Positions 19,010 through 29,965 of a DNA stretch of 64,000 bases are shown in pieces. Origin of the DNA: Thauera sp. (lineage in GTDB: Bacteria; Pseudomonadota; Gammaproteobacteria; Burkholderiales; Rhodocyclaceae). Made by a program: the position numbers and the translations under genes. Under the pieces are notes generated by a model, which saw nothing but the letters and a program-made list of their open reading frames with translations, did no database searches and had not been told where the DNA came from. The stretch is from positions 248,001 through 312,000 of the forward strand of contig JAFLDS010000001.1 in NCBI GenBank assembly GCA_017302295.1, written 5' to 3'. How positions within the stretch are numbered: position 1 is the first letter of the stretch; each line of letters opens with the position of its first letter.

Positions 19010-21217
19010 TCAGCCAGCTCCATCCTTCATCTGCAACATCGCCTTCAAGCGCTCGATCTCGGCATCTTTCGCCTTCAGTTCGGCTTCAAGGCTCGCCTGC
19101 TTCGTCGCACTCGCCTCCCACGCCTCCACCGGCGCCAGGATGGCCTGTTGCACGTTGTCGAGCAGGTCGGCCTGGTCGCCGTATTGATACACCGGCAGCA
19201 TGGTGCGGTAGCTTGTCCAGTGCTCGAACATCGCATAGCCGGGGTCGCCCCGCAGCAGGATGGGCTGTACCGGCACCGAGGGCAGGCGGGGGACGATTTC
19301 GGAGAGTTCCTGCGGGATGCTTTTGGCGTCGGTGACGTCGGCGACGACGAAGCGCGACATGCTGGCGAGCAGCGCCACGGTTTCGGTCAGGTCGCGAGTG
19401 GTGGGCTTGTCCCAGTCGAAGACGATGGGCACGAGATCGAACTCGCGCAGCTTGACCTTGAGCGCGTCGAGCACCGCCTTGCGCTCGCCGTAGAAGCGGC
19501 CGAGGATCAGCACGGCCTTGCGCCCGATGGTGTCGATGATTCCGCGAATCTTCTCGTTGTGCACCATCAGGTACACAAACTGTGCGAGTTCCAGATTGTC
19601 CACCGTGAGCCCGGCGCGGCCTTCGGGCGTGATGTGAAGATTGGTCTGGTCGCGCACCCGGGACAGGTCCAGGCCCCAGGCCGCCACGCCGTAGACGCTG
19701 GCGCCAGCGAGCCGGGCGCCGTCGACGACGGTCTCGACCATCTGCGCGTAAGTGAGCACTGCATCGGTGAGGTCGGCGTCGGTCAGGTTCGTCGCCCTCA
19801 GGTTGGCGCCTGACAAACAGGCCTTGCTCAGGTCGGCTCCGGACAGATCGGCGTTGCTGAGGTTGGCCTCCCGCAGCATGACTTGGGCAAGCCGGGCTCC
19901 GGCTAGTCTGGCGCTGCCAAGGTCGGCGTGCTCGAGGTTCGTACCGATGAAGGACGCGCCGGCCGCGCTCGCCACGCTCAGGTCTGCCCGGGCCAGGGTC
20001 GCCAGTGCGAAGTTCGTGCCATCGAGCCTGGCGGCAAAGAGCTTGGCGTCGACCAGCCGAGCCGCGGTGAGGTCGGCTCCCGCAAGCAGCGCCTGGTACG
20101 AATCGATGCGGCTCAGGTGGGCGCGTGCCAGTCTCGCGCCCGTGAGGTCTTCGCCGAGCAGGCGATAGCCGATGAGATTGGCGCCGCTCAATTCGGGCGC
20201 CAGGGTAGGGCAGCGACTGCGCCACTCGTTCCACGCTTCTCCGTCCTCGTAGAAGCGGGCAAGGTGCAGCGCATTGCCTTCGAAGAAGTCGGCTTCCTCG
20301 AGATGGGCGCCGTCCAGGTTTGCCCCGTAGAGCTGCGCTCCCGTGAGGTTGGCTTCTGCAAAGCTTGCGTCGTAGAGATTGGCGCGGCGCAGGTCCGCGC
20401 CCGTCAGGTCGGCACGCACGAAGCCCGCGCATACGGCGGAGATGTCGCTCAGGTCGGCCCAGCACAGCCAGGCTTCGCTGAGATTGGCTCCGCCCAGATC
20501 GGCCGCGCGCAGGTTCGCGCCCGTGAGGCGGGCCCCGCGGAGGTAGGCTGCGGACAGGTTGGCACCCTCGAGCGCAGTGCCCGTGAGGTCGGCCCCATCG
20601 AGCTGGGGCACGGTTCCCGGGTTGTCGCTGCGCCACGCGTTCCAGTCGTCGACCCCCGCACGCAATCGCGCCAGATGGGTGTCGTCGAATCTTCTCGAGT
20701 CGAAGGGGTCATCGGCGTTGAGGCTCGTGTACGCGTTGTCCCGCGCCAGTGCCAGTGTCAGTGCCAACTGAGTGCGCTGGAGCTTGGCGAGCTGGGCATC
20801 CAGCGGCAGATCAGGCAGGAAAGGGGCGTTTTCGCGCGCGAAGCGGCGCCATGAATCTGCGCCGCGCAGTAGCGCTGCGAGATGGGTGGCATCGCCCATC
20901 TCGCTGTCGTGCGTGACGAAGGCCGCGCCGTCGAAGCGGCAGCGCGCCATCCGTGCCCCGCCGAGGCGCGCCTGCCCAAGGCGCGCGCCGCGAAGGTCAG
21001 CGCCTTCGAGCCAGGTTTCCCGCAGGTCGGCACCCTCGAGGTTACAGCCGTTCAGATTGGCACCGCGCAGGTCGGCCGCATAGAGTTCGATGCCTGCGAG
21101 CGCGCGCCCGGACAGGTCGGCACCTTCGAGGTCGGGCAGGTCACCGGCCTGGCGTCGTGCCTCATTCCACGCATCGACGCCTTGTTCGAGCAATGCCAGG
21201 TGGGCCGGATTCGCCAT
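19010..21217 (-). CDS. Pentapeptide-repeat protein with TIR-like C-terminal domain
   Basis: 735 aa. Most of residues 28-500 are pentapeptide repeats (A-D/N-L-x-x, e.g. GADLRGARL), which fold as a right-handed beta helix. The repeats are broken by four copies of a helical module with consensus HLAxLxxGxxxWNxWR at about residues 6, 112, 181 and 318. Residues about 566-655 form an alpha/beta domain: VLILGRF strand, ERKAVLDALK helix, LVPIVFDW strand, RFVVADVTD strand, then IPQELSEI helix with a conserved Glu. The order resembles TIR/SEFIR-like folds. A short coiled coil ends the protein (about 704-730). Start 21217 has AAAAGGA upstream; the 30-codon extension lacks support. Function unknown; the layout suggests a sensor scaffold plus effector domain. 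Confidence 0.8.
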   Translation of the reverse strand: MANPAHLALLEQGVDAWNEARRQAGDLPDLEGADLSGRALAGIELYAADLRGANLNGCNLEGADLRETWLEGADLRGARLGQARLGGARMARCRFDGAAFVTHDSEMGDATHLAALLRGADSWRRFARENAPFLPDLPLDAQLAKLQRTQLALTLALARDNAYTSLNADDPFDSRRFDDTHLARLRAGVDDWNAWRSDNPGTVPQLDGADLTGTALEGANLSAAYLRGARLTGANLRAADLGGANLSEAWLCWADLSDISAVCAGFVRADLTGADLRRANLYDASFAEANLTGAQLYGANLDGAHLEEADFFEGNALHLARFYEDGEAWNEWRSRCPTLAPELSGANLIGYRLLGEDLTGARLARAHLSRIDSYQALLAGADLTAARLVDAKLFAARLDGTNFALATLARADLSVASAAGASFIGTNLEHADLGSARLAGARLAQVMLREANLSNADLSGADLSKACLSGANLRATNLTDADLTDAVLTYAQMVETVVDGARLAGASVYGVAAWGLDLSRVRDQTNLHITPEGRAGLTVDNLELAQFVYLMVHNEKIRGIIDTIGRKAVLILGRFYGERKAVLDALKVKLREFDLVPIVFDWDKPTTRDLTETVALLASMSRFVVADVTDAKSIPQELSEIVPRLPSVPVQPILLRGDPGYAMFEHWTSYRTMLPVYQYGDQADLLDNVQQAILAPVEAWEASATKQASLEAELKAKDAEIERLKAMLQMKDGAG

Positions 21218-21311
21218 GTGCGCAGATCCTTTTCGTATAGGAAAAGGATAGATAGCCCCACGCTGCTTCCGCAAGCATGCTGAACCCGGACATCCGCGGC
21301 ACGACAAAATG

Positions 21312-21350
21312 CCGGAGGGCCCGGCGCCTGCGCGGCGCCGGGCCCTCCGG
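21312..21350 (-). terminator. Strong hairpin terminator (minus strand)
   Basis: A perfect 17-bp stem (21312-21328 with 21334-21350) with a 5-nt loop TGCGC. On the minus strand it is followed by GCATTTTG. It starts 8 bases beyond the stop codon of the small ORF at 21359-21493, so it looks like that gene's terminator and insulates the pentapeptide gene. Confidence 0.75.
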
Positions 21351-21358
21351 TCATCGAG

Positions 21359-21493
21359 TTACTTGATCTTCTTTACGGTCTTGAGGACGAAGCCATCGAC
21401 CACTTGCTGGGTCACGATGGTCTTTTCGTTGATCATCTTGTTCAGTTTGAATTGGCTATTCACTTTCATCTGGATCTTCTCCATAAAAGGCAT
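21359..21493 (-). CDS. Small basic 44-residue protein (hypothetical)
   Basis: An ORF of 44 codons too short for most gene callers: MPFMEKIQMKVNSQFKLNKM, then a stretch ending VVDGFVLKTVKKIK. It is lysine-rich and AT-rich in an otherwise GC-rich replicon. Its stop is followed at once by a 17-bp terminator hairpin with a T-run on the same strand, the main evidence that it is expressed. The ribosome binding site is not obvious; an internal Met at codon 4 is an alternative start. Function unknown. Confidence 0.42.
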   Translation of the reverse strand: MPFMEKIQMKVNSQFKLNKMINEKTIVTQQVVDGFVLKTVKKIK

Positions 21494-22045
21494 CGTCTTG
21501 TCGGGTCTTCAATTGGAAGGCGGATTAAATCCGGCCTGAGATCGTTGATCCCTCGATGCACAATTGCAGTATAACCATTAAATGCTGCGTTGCAGCAAGG
21601 AGTTTGTAACGAATGAATTGCGCCAATCGCTTAAGTCATAGGAGGTATAGATGGAATTCATGATTAAAAACTTTATTATTTGAAATCAGTTGGTTAAGGA
21701 GATGGGGAAGATCAGAAGGAAAGATCGGAACATTCCGTGAGGGAATCGATGGCATGAGCCTGAAGGAATGATTCCATTGATCAGCGCTTAGCCTTTCAAT
21801 TTCAAGAACCAATTGGCGTGAAATTCTTCACGCGCCGTTACGCTTGCATGTCGAATGTCGCTCGGCGTGGCGAAGCGAGCGTCGGGCGATACTCCGAGCA
21901 GTCGCCTTCGGAAAGGATCAATGTAGGCGATGCACCAAGTGCGTTTGCCGTGGTCAAATGGCCTGCCATGCAACGATCTGGCCGATCGGGGCTTTCCCGA
22001 CCGACGGCCGGTGTTCGCGCCACACACTGAGGCAGGAGGCGATCC
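21494..22045. other. AT-rich gap upstream of hppD
   Basis: About 550 bases with only a 10-codon leader-like ORF (21651-21683). It is AT-rich up to about 21830 and then returns to GC-rich sequence. The hppD promoter must be near its right end, but no clear -35/-10 pair was identified. Confidence 0.5.
21651..21683 (+). CDS. 10-codon micro-ORF with perfect Shine-Dalgarno
   Basis: TAGGAGGT (21639-21646) sits 4 nt before ATG and is the best ribosome binding site in this part of the window. The frame reads MEFMIKNFII then TGA. It could be a leader peptide or the start of a decayed gene. hppD starts 360 nt downstream, so a direct attenuation role is not evident. Confidence 0.3.
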   Translation: MEFMIKNFII

Positions 22046-23170
22046 GTGAGCAGCCAGGACTTGTGGGACAACCCGACCGGTATCGACGGCTTCGAGTTCA
22101 TCGAATACGCCGCGCCCAATCCGGCGGAGCTGGCCGGTGTGTTCACCCGGCTGGGTTTCAAGGCCATCGCGCGCCACCGGCACAAGGACGTGACGCTGTT
22201 TCGCCAGGGCGGCATCAACTTCATCATCAACGCCGAGCCGGAGTCCTTCGCGCAGCGCTTCGCGCGGTTGCACGGGCCGTCGGTGTGCGCGATGGCGTTC
22301 AGGGTGGCCGATGCGCGCATGGCCTACCGGCGCGCGATCGAGCTCGGCGCCTGGGGCTACGATTCGCACTCCGGGCCGATGGAGCTGAACATCCCGGCGA
22401 TCAAGGGCATTGGCGATTCGCTGATCTACCTGGTCGACCGCTGGCGCGGCAAGGACGGGCGGCGCGGGGGCATCGGCGACATCAGCATCTACGACGTGGA
22501 TTTCGTGCCGATCGCCGAGGCGGACGGCACGACCGACGAGAGTCCGGCCGGCCTCGGCCTGCTCGCCATCGACCACCTCACGCACAACGTCCATCGCGGC
22601 CGGATGAACGAATGGGCGGAGTTCTACCAGCGCCTGTTCAACTTCCGCGAGGCGCGCTACTTCGACATCGAAGGCAAGGTCACCGGCGTGAAGTCGAAGG
22701 CGATGACTTCGCCCTGCGGCAAGATCCACATTCCGATCAACGAGGAAGGCAAGGACACCCAGGGCCAGATCCAGGAGTACCTCGACCGCTATCATGGCGA
22801 GGGCATCCAGCACATCGCGCTGTCGGCGGCCGACATCTATCGCAGCGTGGATGGCTTGCGCGCCAATGGCGTGAAGCTGCTCGACACGCCCGACACCTAT
22901 TACGAATTGCTGGAGCAGCGCATCCCCGGCCACGGCGAGCCGCTGGCCGCGTTGCGTGAGCGGCGCATTCTGGTCGATGGCGCGCCGGGTGACCTGCTGC
23001 TGCAGATCTTCTCCGAGAACCAGCTCGGCCCGGTGTTCTTCGAGTTCATCCAGCGCAAGGGCAACAAGGGCTTTGGCGAGGGCAACTTCAAGGCGCTGTT
23101 CGAATCGATGGAGCTCGACCAGATGCGGCGCGGCGTGTTGAAGGGCGACTCGAAGGGCGGCTCAAACTAG
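22046..23170 (+). CDS. hppD: 4-hydroxyphenylpyruvate dioxygenase
   Basis: 374 aa vicinal-oxygen-chelate Fe(II) dioxygenase converting 4-hydroxyphenylpyruvate to homogentisate (aerobic tyrosine/phenylalanine catabolism). Duplicated VOC fold; the iron ligands are visible as His in IDHLTHNV, His in IQHIALSA and Glu in [10 protein letters not shown]. The C-terminal gate helix [14 protein letters not shown] is present. The GTG start is supported by GCAGGAGGC upstream. It is followed 85 bp later by a fused indolepyruvate:ferredoxin oxidoreductase, so both aerobic and anaerobic fates of arylpyruvates are encoded side by side. Confidence 0.95.
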   Translation: MSSQDLWDNPTGIDGFEFIEYAAPNPAELAGVFTRLGFKAIARHRHKDVTLFRQGGINFIINAEPESFAQRFARLHGPSVCAMAFRVADARMAYRRAIELGAWGYDSHSGPMELNIPAIKGIGDSLIYLVDRWRGKDGRRGGIGDISIYDVDFVPIAEADGTTDESPAGLGLLAIDHLTHNVHRGRMNEWAEFYQRLFNFREARYFDIEGKVTGVKSKAMTSPCGKIHIPINEEGKDTQGQIQEYLDRYHGEGIQHIALSAADIYRSVDGLRANGVKLLDTPDTYYELLEQRIPGHGEPLAALRERRILVDGAPGDLLLQIFSENQLGPVFFEFIQRKGNKGFGEGNFKALFESMELDQMRRGVLKGDSKGGSN

Positions 23171-23255
23171 CCCGGGAGCTTATCCGCGCCGACGTGATCA
23201 AACCGGCGAGCCCCGCAAGCCGAACGACAACAAGCGGGGCCGGAGGAGGACTGCC

Positions 23256-26200
23256 GTGAGCACGATGCAAGCACAGGTGCCCGCCGAAGCATTCCCGGCG
23301 ATCCGGCACGACTATCGCTTGGCCGACAACCTCGAGGCGACGGGCGGGCAGGTCTTCCTCACCGGCACCCAGGCGCTGGTGCGGTTGCCGTTGATGCAGC
23401 GCACGTTGGATCGCGAGGCCGGGCTGAACACCGCGGGCTTCATCAGCGGCTACCGCGGCTCGCCGCTGGCCGGCTACGACCTGCAGTTGTGGAAGGCGCA
23501 GGCGCTTCTGGAAGCGAACCAGATCCGCTTCATGCCCGCGGTCAACGAGGAACTCGGCGGCACGGCGGTGCTGGGTTCGCAAAAGGTCGAAAGCGACCCA
23601 CAGCGTACGGTCGATGGGGTGTTCGCGATCTGGTACGGCAAGGGGCCGGGCGTGGATCGCGCGGGCGACGCGCTTCATCACGGCAACATCTACGGCTCCT
23701 CGCCGCATGGCGGCGTGATCGCGGTGCTGGGCGACGATCATGGCTGCGTGTCGTCGTCCTTTCCGCACCAGAGCGATTTCACCCTGCAGTCCTGGGGCAT
23801 GCCGCTGCTCAATCCGGCCAATGTCGCCGAGTTGCTGGAGTTCGGCCTGTACGGCTGGGCGATGTCCCGGTTCTCGGGCTGCTGGGTGGGGCTGAAGGCG
23901 ATCTCCGAGACGGTCGAGAGTGGCTCCACGGTCGACCTGGACGCGTTGCAGACGCGCTTCGACCATCCGGTCGAGTTCGCCCCGCCGCCAGGCGGCCTGC
24001 ATTACCGCTGGCCCGACCTGCCCAGCCTCACCATCGAGCAGCGCCTGGCGGTCAAACTCGATGCGGTGCGCGCCTTCGCCGCGGCGAATTCCATCGATCG
24101 GCTGATCTGTCTGTCGCCGCTGGCGGACATCGGCATCGTCACCTGCGGCAAGGCTCACCTCGACCTGCTCGAAGCTTTTCGCCGGCTCGGCATCAGCCTG
24201 GACGAGCTCGATGCGGCGGGGGTGCGCTGGTACAAGGTCGGGCTGAGTTTCCCGCTCGAGGCCGCTCGCATGCGCGCCTTCGCGTCGGGGTTGAAGGAAA
24301 TCCTGGTGGTCGAGGAGAAGGGGCCGGTCGTCGAGCGCCAGATCAAGGAGCTGTTCTACAACACGGATGCGGCGCTGCGACCGGTCGTGGTCGGCAAGAC
24401 GGCCGCGGATGGCACGCCCATGCTGTCGGCGCTGGGCGAGCTGCGGCCGTCGCGGGTGATGCCGGTGGTGGCGGAGTGGCTGGCGGGCCACCGCCCGGCG
24501 CTGGACCAGCGCCAGCACATCGTCGATCACGTCGCCGAATTCACCGCGCCGCCGCTGCTGTCCAACGAGGCGGACGGCGTGAAGCGGGTGCCTTTCTTCT
24601 GCTCGGGCTGCCCGCACAACACCTCAACCCGCGTGCCCGAGGGTTCGCGCGCGCAGGCGGGCATCGGCTGCCACTTCATGGCGTCGTGGATGCCCGGGCG
24701 CGAAACCGGCGGCCTGATCCAGATGGGCGGCGAGGGCGTCGATTGGGTCGCGCATTCGCTGTTCACCCGCAGGCCGCACGTCTTCCAGAACCTGGGCGAC
24801 GGCACCTACTTCCATTCGGGCTTTCTCGCCATCCGCCAGGCGGTCGCCGCGCAGACCAACATCACCTACAAGATCCTGTACAACGATGCGGTGGCGATGA
24901 CCGGCGGCCAGCCGGTCGATGGCAAGGTGACGGTGGACGGCATCGCCCGGCAGGTCGAGGCCGAAGGCGCGCGCAGGGTCGTGGTGGTCAGCGACGAGCC
25001 GGAGAAGTACGTCGGCCACGAGGGATTCTTTCCGCGCGGCACGAGTTTTCACCACCGCAGCGAACTCGATGCGCTGCAGCGCGAACTGCGGGAAGTGCCC
25101 GGCGTGACCGTGCTGATCTACGATCAGACCTGTGCGGCCGAGAAGCGCCGCCGGCGCAAGAAGGGCGAGTACCCCGATCCGGCGCGGCGTATCTTCATCA
25201 ACACCGCGGTGTGTGAGGGCTGCGGCGACTGCGGCCGGCAGTCGAATTGCCTGTCCATCGTGCCGGTGGAAACGCCCTTCGGGCGCAAGCGCATGATCGA
25301 CCAGTCGTCCTGCAACAAGGACTACTCGTGCGTGAGCGGTTTTTGCCCGAGCTTCGTGTCGGTGCTCGGTGGCCGCTTGCGCAAGCCGGCCGCCGCGCGC
25401 ATCGATGCCGCGACGCTGGAGGCGCTGATCGGCGCGCTGCCCATGCCGGCGCCCCTGGGCGCAGAGGCGCCTTACGACCTGCTCGTCACTGGCGTCGGTG
25501 GAACGGGTGTGGTGACGCTGGGCGCGCTCATCAGCATGGCGGCGCATCTCGAGGGTAAAAGCGCGTCGGTGCTCGATTTCATGGGCTTCGCGCAGAAGGG
25601 CGGGCAGGTGCTGGCCTTCGTGCGCGTTGCCGCACGGCCGGAACTGCTGAACCAGGTGCGCATCGACACCCAGCAGGCCGATGCGTTGCTCGCCTGCGAC
25701 CTGGTGGTGGGCGCCAGCGACGACGCGCTGCAGACGGTGCGCCGCGGCCGCACGCGCATCGTCGCCAACGCGCACGAGATCCAGACCGCACGCTTCGTGC
25801 ACGACCCCGACGCCGACCTGCACGCCGAGGCCCTGCTCGCCAAGATGCGTTTCGCCGCCGGCGAGGACGCGGTCGAGACTTGCGACGCGCAGGCGATGGC
25901 GCAGAAGCTGCTCGGCGACACCATGGCGGCCAACATCCTGCTGCTTGGCCATGCGTGGCAGCGCGGCCTGGTGCCGGTGTCGGTCGCCGCGCTGGACCGT
26001 GCGATCGAGCTCAACGGCGTCGCGGTAGAGGCCAATCGCAGCGCCTTCCGTCTCGGCCGGCTCGCGGCCGGCGACCCGTCGGCGCTCGCCAGGCTGGCCG
26101 GCGAGTCCGCCGGCGCATCGGGAGGCGCCGACATGACGACCGGCGCAGCAGCGGCCGAGATTGAGCTGCAATCCGTCGTCGCCCGTCAGGTCGCCCACCT

Positions 26201-26897
26201 GACCGCCTATCAGAACGTGAGCTACGCCATGTTCTACCGCGCGTTGGTCGACAAGGTCGCGGCGGCCGAGCGCGCAATCGAGGGGGAGGGCGCCGCCCTG
26301 CGCCTGGCCCTGACCGTGGCCCGCGTCTTCGGGCGCCTGCTCGCCTACAAGGATGAGTACGAGGTCGCGCGGCTGTTCACCGATGGCGGCTTCCGGGCCG
26401 CGCTGGCCGAGCAGTTCGATGGCGACTACGCCCTGCGTTTCCACATGGCGCCACCGCTGCTGTCGAAGCCCGATGGCAGCGGCCGGCCGCGCAAGATCGA
26501 TCTCGGCCCCTGGCTGCTGCCGCTGATGAAATGGCTCGCCCGCGGCAAGGTGCTGCGCGGCACCGCGCTCGACCTTCTGGGACGAACCGACGAGCGCCGC
26601 ATGGAGCGCGCACTGCCGGGTGACTACGCGCACGCGATCGAGGCGCTGCTGCCGCGCCTGAGCGCCGACATCCTTCCAAAGGCGGTGGAGTTCGCGTCGC
26701 TGGCCGAAGGCATCCGCGGCTTCGGGCCCGTGAAGCTGGAGAATCTACGCAGCGTCAAACGTCGCGAGCGCGTGCTGGCGCACGAACTTGGGATCGATCT
26801 TCGCGTCAGTGATGCGGTTGCGCGACTACTGGTCGAGGTGCATCAGTCCGAAGCCGCAGCCGCCATGCGGGGCGCCGCTGCGAAGCATCGCCCGTGA
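23256..26897 (+). CDS. Fused indolepyruvate (2-oxoacid):ferredoxin oxidoreductase
   Basis: 1213 aa single-chain enzyme that oxidatively decarboxylates arylpyruvates to arylacetyl-CoA with ferredoxin as acceptor. The order of parts is pyrimidine-domain TPP region (GFISGYRGSPLAGYD, EELGGTAVLGSQ), TPP-binding region (IGCHFMASWMPG, LGDGTYFHSG), a ferredoxin-like insert with cysteine motifs CEGCGDCGRQSNC and CNKDYSCVSGFC, the gamma-type domain (VTGVGGTGVVTLGALIS) and a C-terminal DUF6537-type helical region from about residue 960. The GTG start has GGAGGAGGA upstream. It probably forms an operon with hppD. In relatives such enzymes serve anaerobic phenylalanine/tryptophan degradation; the substrate here is inferred. 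Confidence 0.93.
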   Translation: MSTMQAQVPAEAFPAIRHDYRLADNLEATGGQVFLTGTQALVRLPLMQRTLDREAGLNTAGFISGYRGSPLAGYDLQLWKAQALLEANQIRFMPAVNEELGGTAVLGSQKVESDPQRTVDGVFAIWYGKGPGVDRAGDALHHGNIYGSSPHGGVIAVLGDDHGCVSSSFPHQSDFTLQSWGMPLLNPANVAELLEFGLYGWAMSRFSGCWVGLKAISETVESGSTVDLDALQTRFDHPVEFAPPPGGLHYRWPDLPSLTIEQRLAVKLDAVRAFAAANSIDRLICLSPLADIGIVTCGKAHLDLLEAFRRLGISLDELDAAGVRWYKVGLSFPLEAARMRAFASGLKEILVVEEKGPVVERQIKELFYNTDAALRPVVVGKTAADGTPMLSALGELRPSRVMPVVAEWLAGHRPALDQRQHIVDHVAEFTAPPLLSNEADGVKRVPFFCSGCPHNTSTRVPEGSRAQAGIGCHFMASWMPGRETGGLIQMGGEGVDWVAHSLFTRRPHVFQNLGDGTYFHSGFLAIRQAVAAQTNITYKILYNDAVAMTGGQPVDGKVTVDGIARQVEAEGARRVVVVSDEPEKYVGHEGFFPRGTSFHHRSELDALQRELREVPGVTVLIYDQTCAAEKRRRRKKGEYPDPARRIFINTAVCEGCGDCGRQSNCLSIVPVETPFGRKRMIDQSSCNKDYSCVSGFCPSFVSVLGGRLRKPAAARIDAATLEALIGALPMPAPLGAEAPYDLLVTGVGGTGVVTLGALISMAAHLEGKSASVLDFMGFAQKGGQVLAFVRVAARPELLNQVRIDTQQADALLACDLVVGASDDALQTVRRGRTRIVANAHEIQTARFVHDPDADLHAEALLAKMRFAAGEDAVETCDAQAMAQKLLGDTMAANILLLGHAWQRGLVPVSVAALDRAIELNGVAVEANRSAFRLGRLAAGDPSALARLAGESAGASGGADMTTGAAAAEIELQSVVARQVAHLTAYQNVSYAMFYRALVDKVAAAERAIEGEGAALRLALTVARVFGRLLAYKDEYEVARLFTDGGFRAALAEQFDGDYALRFHMAPPLLSKPDGSGRPRKIDLGPWLLPLMKWLARGKVLRGTALDLLGRTDERRMERALPGDYAHAIEALLPRLSADILPKAVEFASLAEGIRGFGPVKLENLRSVKRRERVLAHELGIDLRVSDAVARLLVEVHQSEAAAAMRGAAAKHRP

Positions 26898-26905
26898 CCG
26901 CGCTG

Positions 26906-26925
26906 AGCCCGATCGACTTCGGGCT
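26906..26925. terminator. Weak bidirectional hairpin between the oxidoreductase gene and nirE
   Basis: AGCCCGA (26906-26912) pairs with TCGGGCT (26919-26925), 6-nt loop, placed between two convergent genes. No strong T-run follows on either strand, so its function as a terminator is uncertain. Confidence 0.35.
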
Positions 26926-26960
26926 GAAATGTGGCAGGCCGCGCAATGCCTTTGCACGGT

Positions 26961-27878
26961 TCAGCCGTGTGTGGCTAAGTGCCGGGCTGCGGCCTCCATC
27001 GCGCATTCGGGCGCGCCGTCCAGTGCGACCACCTCGCCAATCATGATCAGTGCCGGTGCGCGGATGCCCGACCGGCGCACGACGTCGGGCAGATCGGACA
27101 GCGCGCTCTGTACGCCGCGCTGCTGCGGCGTCGTCGCGGCGTGGATGACCGCGGCTGGCGTGGTGGGCGGTAGGCCGTGGGCGATGAGTTCGCGGCAGAT
27201 GATGTCGAGCGCGCCCAGGCCCATGTAGATCACCACCGTCTGTTTGGGGCGGGCCAGCGTGGCCCAGTCGAGGTCGACGCTGTCGTTCTTCAGGTGGCCG
27301 GTCGCGAACACCAGGGTCTGCGCGTGCGCGCGGTGCGTCAGCGGGATGCCGGTTGACGCAGCGGCGCCTGCGGCTGCGGTGATACCGGGCACGATCTCGC
27401 ACGCCAGCCCGGCGGCCGTCACCGCCTGCATCTCCTCTCCGCCGCGGCCGAAGATGAACGGGTCGCCCCCTTTCAGGCGCACCACCTGAAGCCCGTCGCG
27501 CGCGAGTTCGACCAGCACCCGGTTGATGTCGTCCTGCGGCAGGGCGTGATTCCCGGCTTCCTTGCCCGCATAAACTCGGCGAGCGCCGGGCGGGATCATG
27601 TCGATGATGGCCTGGCCGACCAGGTGGTCGTAGACAACCGCTTCGGCGTCGGCCAGCAGTCGTGCGGCCTTCAGGGTCAGCAGATCCGGATCGCCCGGCC
27701 CAGCGCCGACGAGCCAGACCTTGCCGTGACCGACGGCGCGCCGTGCGCCCTCCCCGGTGGCGGGGAGCGAAGGCCGGGCGCGCGACGCACGGCGCACCCA
27801 CGTGCTGCGGGCCAGCAGAGGGGCATTCATATCGGCAGTGCGCAGGGCGACTGGAGTCTGCAGCAGGGCGTGAGGCAT
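26961..27878 (-). CDS. nirE: Uroporphyrinogen-III C-methyltransferase of heme d1 synthesis
   Basis: 305 aa from Met 27878. SAM-dependent methylation of uroporphyrinogen III to precorrin-2, the first committed step toward heme d1 and siroheme. Family motifs: VWLVGAGPGDPDLLTLKA (SAM site), VVYDHLV, RLKGGDPFIFGRGGEE, PGITAAAGAAASTGIPLTHR and MGLGAL. There is an N-terminal extension of about 45 residues before the catalytic domain. The start is uncertain: in-frame GTG 27929 and ATG 27914 lie upstream, but CGGAG precedes 27878. Divergent from nirS, which makes it the NirE of this cluster rather than a general CobA. Confidence 0.9.
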   Translation of the reverse strand: MPHALLQTPVALRTADMNAPLLARSTWVRRASRARPSLPATGEGARRAVGHGKVWLVGAGPGDPDLLTLKAARLLADAEAVVYDHLVGQAIIDMIPPGARRVYAGKEAGNHALPQDDINRVLVELARDGLQVVRLKGGDPFIFGRGGEEMQAVTAAGLACEIVPGITAAAGAAASTGIPLTHRAHAQTLVFATGHLKNDSVDLDWATLARPKQTVVIYMGLGALDIICRELIAHGLPPTTPAAVIHAATTPQQRGVQSALSDLPDVVRRSGIRAPALIMIGEVVALDGAPECAMEAAARHLATHG

Positions 27879-27895
27879 GGCGTCGGCTCCGGTAG

Positions 27896-29794
<1,899 letters not shown>

Positions 29795-29821
29795 TCGCAG
29801 TTGATCGCAGGCGGTAAAGCG

Positions 29822-29848
29822 CGGGCGGCCCATGTGGCCGCCCGTTTT
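29822..29848 (+). terminator. Rho-independent terminator of nirS
   Basis: CGGGCGGCC (29822-29830) pairs with GGCCGCCCG (29836-29844), 5-nt loop, followed by TTTT. It separates the highly expressed nirS from the heme d1 maturation genes. Confidence 0.88.
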
Positions 29849-29892
29849 GCATTGGGGCTGGCGCGTGATTGTCCCCGCCGGCATTGTGGCGG

Positions 29893-29906
29893 TTGATGCC
29901 AGTCAA
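29893..29906 (+). promoter_or_regulatory. FNR/Dnr-type box upstream of nirC
   Basis: TTGAT-GCCA-GTCAA, 9 of 10 consensus bases, 60 bp before the nirC start. The implied start site is near 29941 with a weak -10 (CATGCT, 29929-29934). Confidence 0.75.
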
Positions 29907-29965
29907 GGTGCCGCGTGTGCCTGGCGGTCATGCTGCGGCTCATCACGTTGCAAAGGGTTTTTGCC

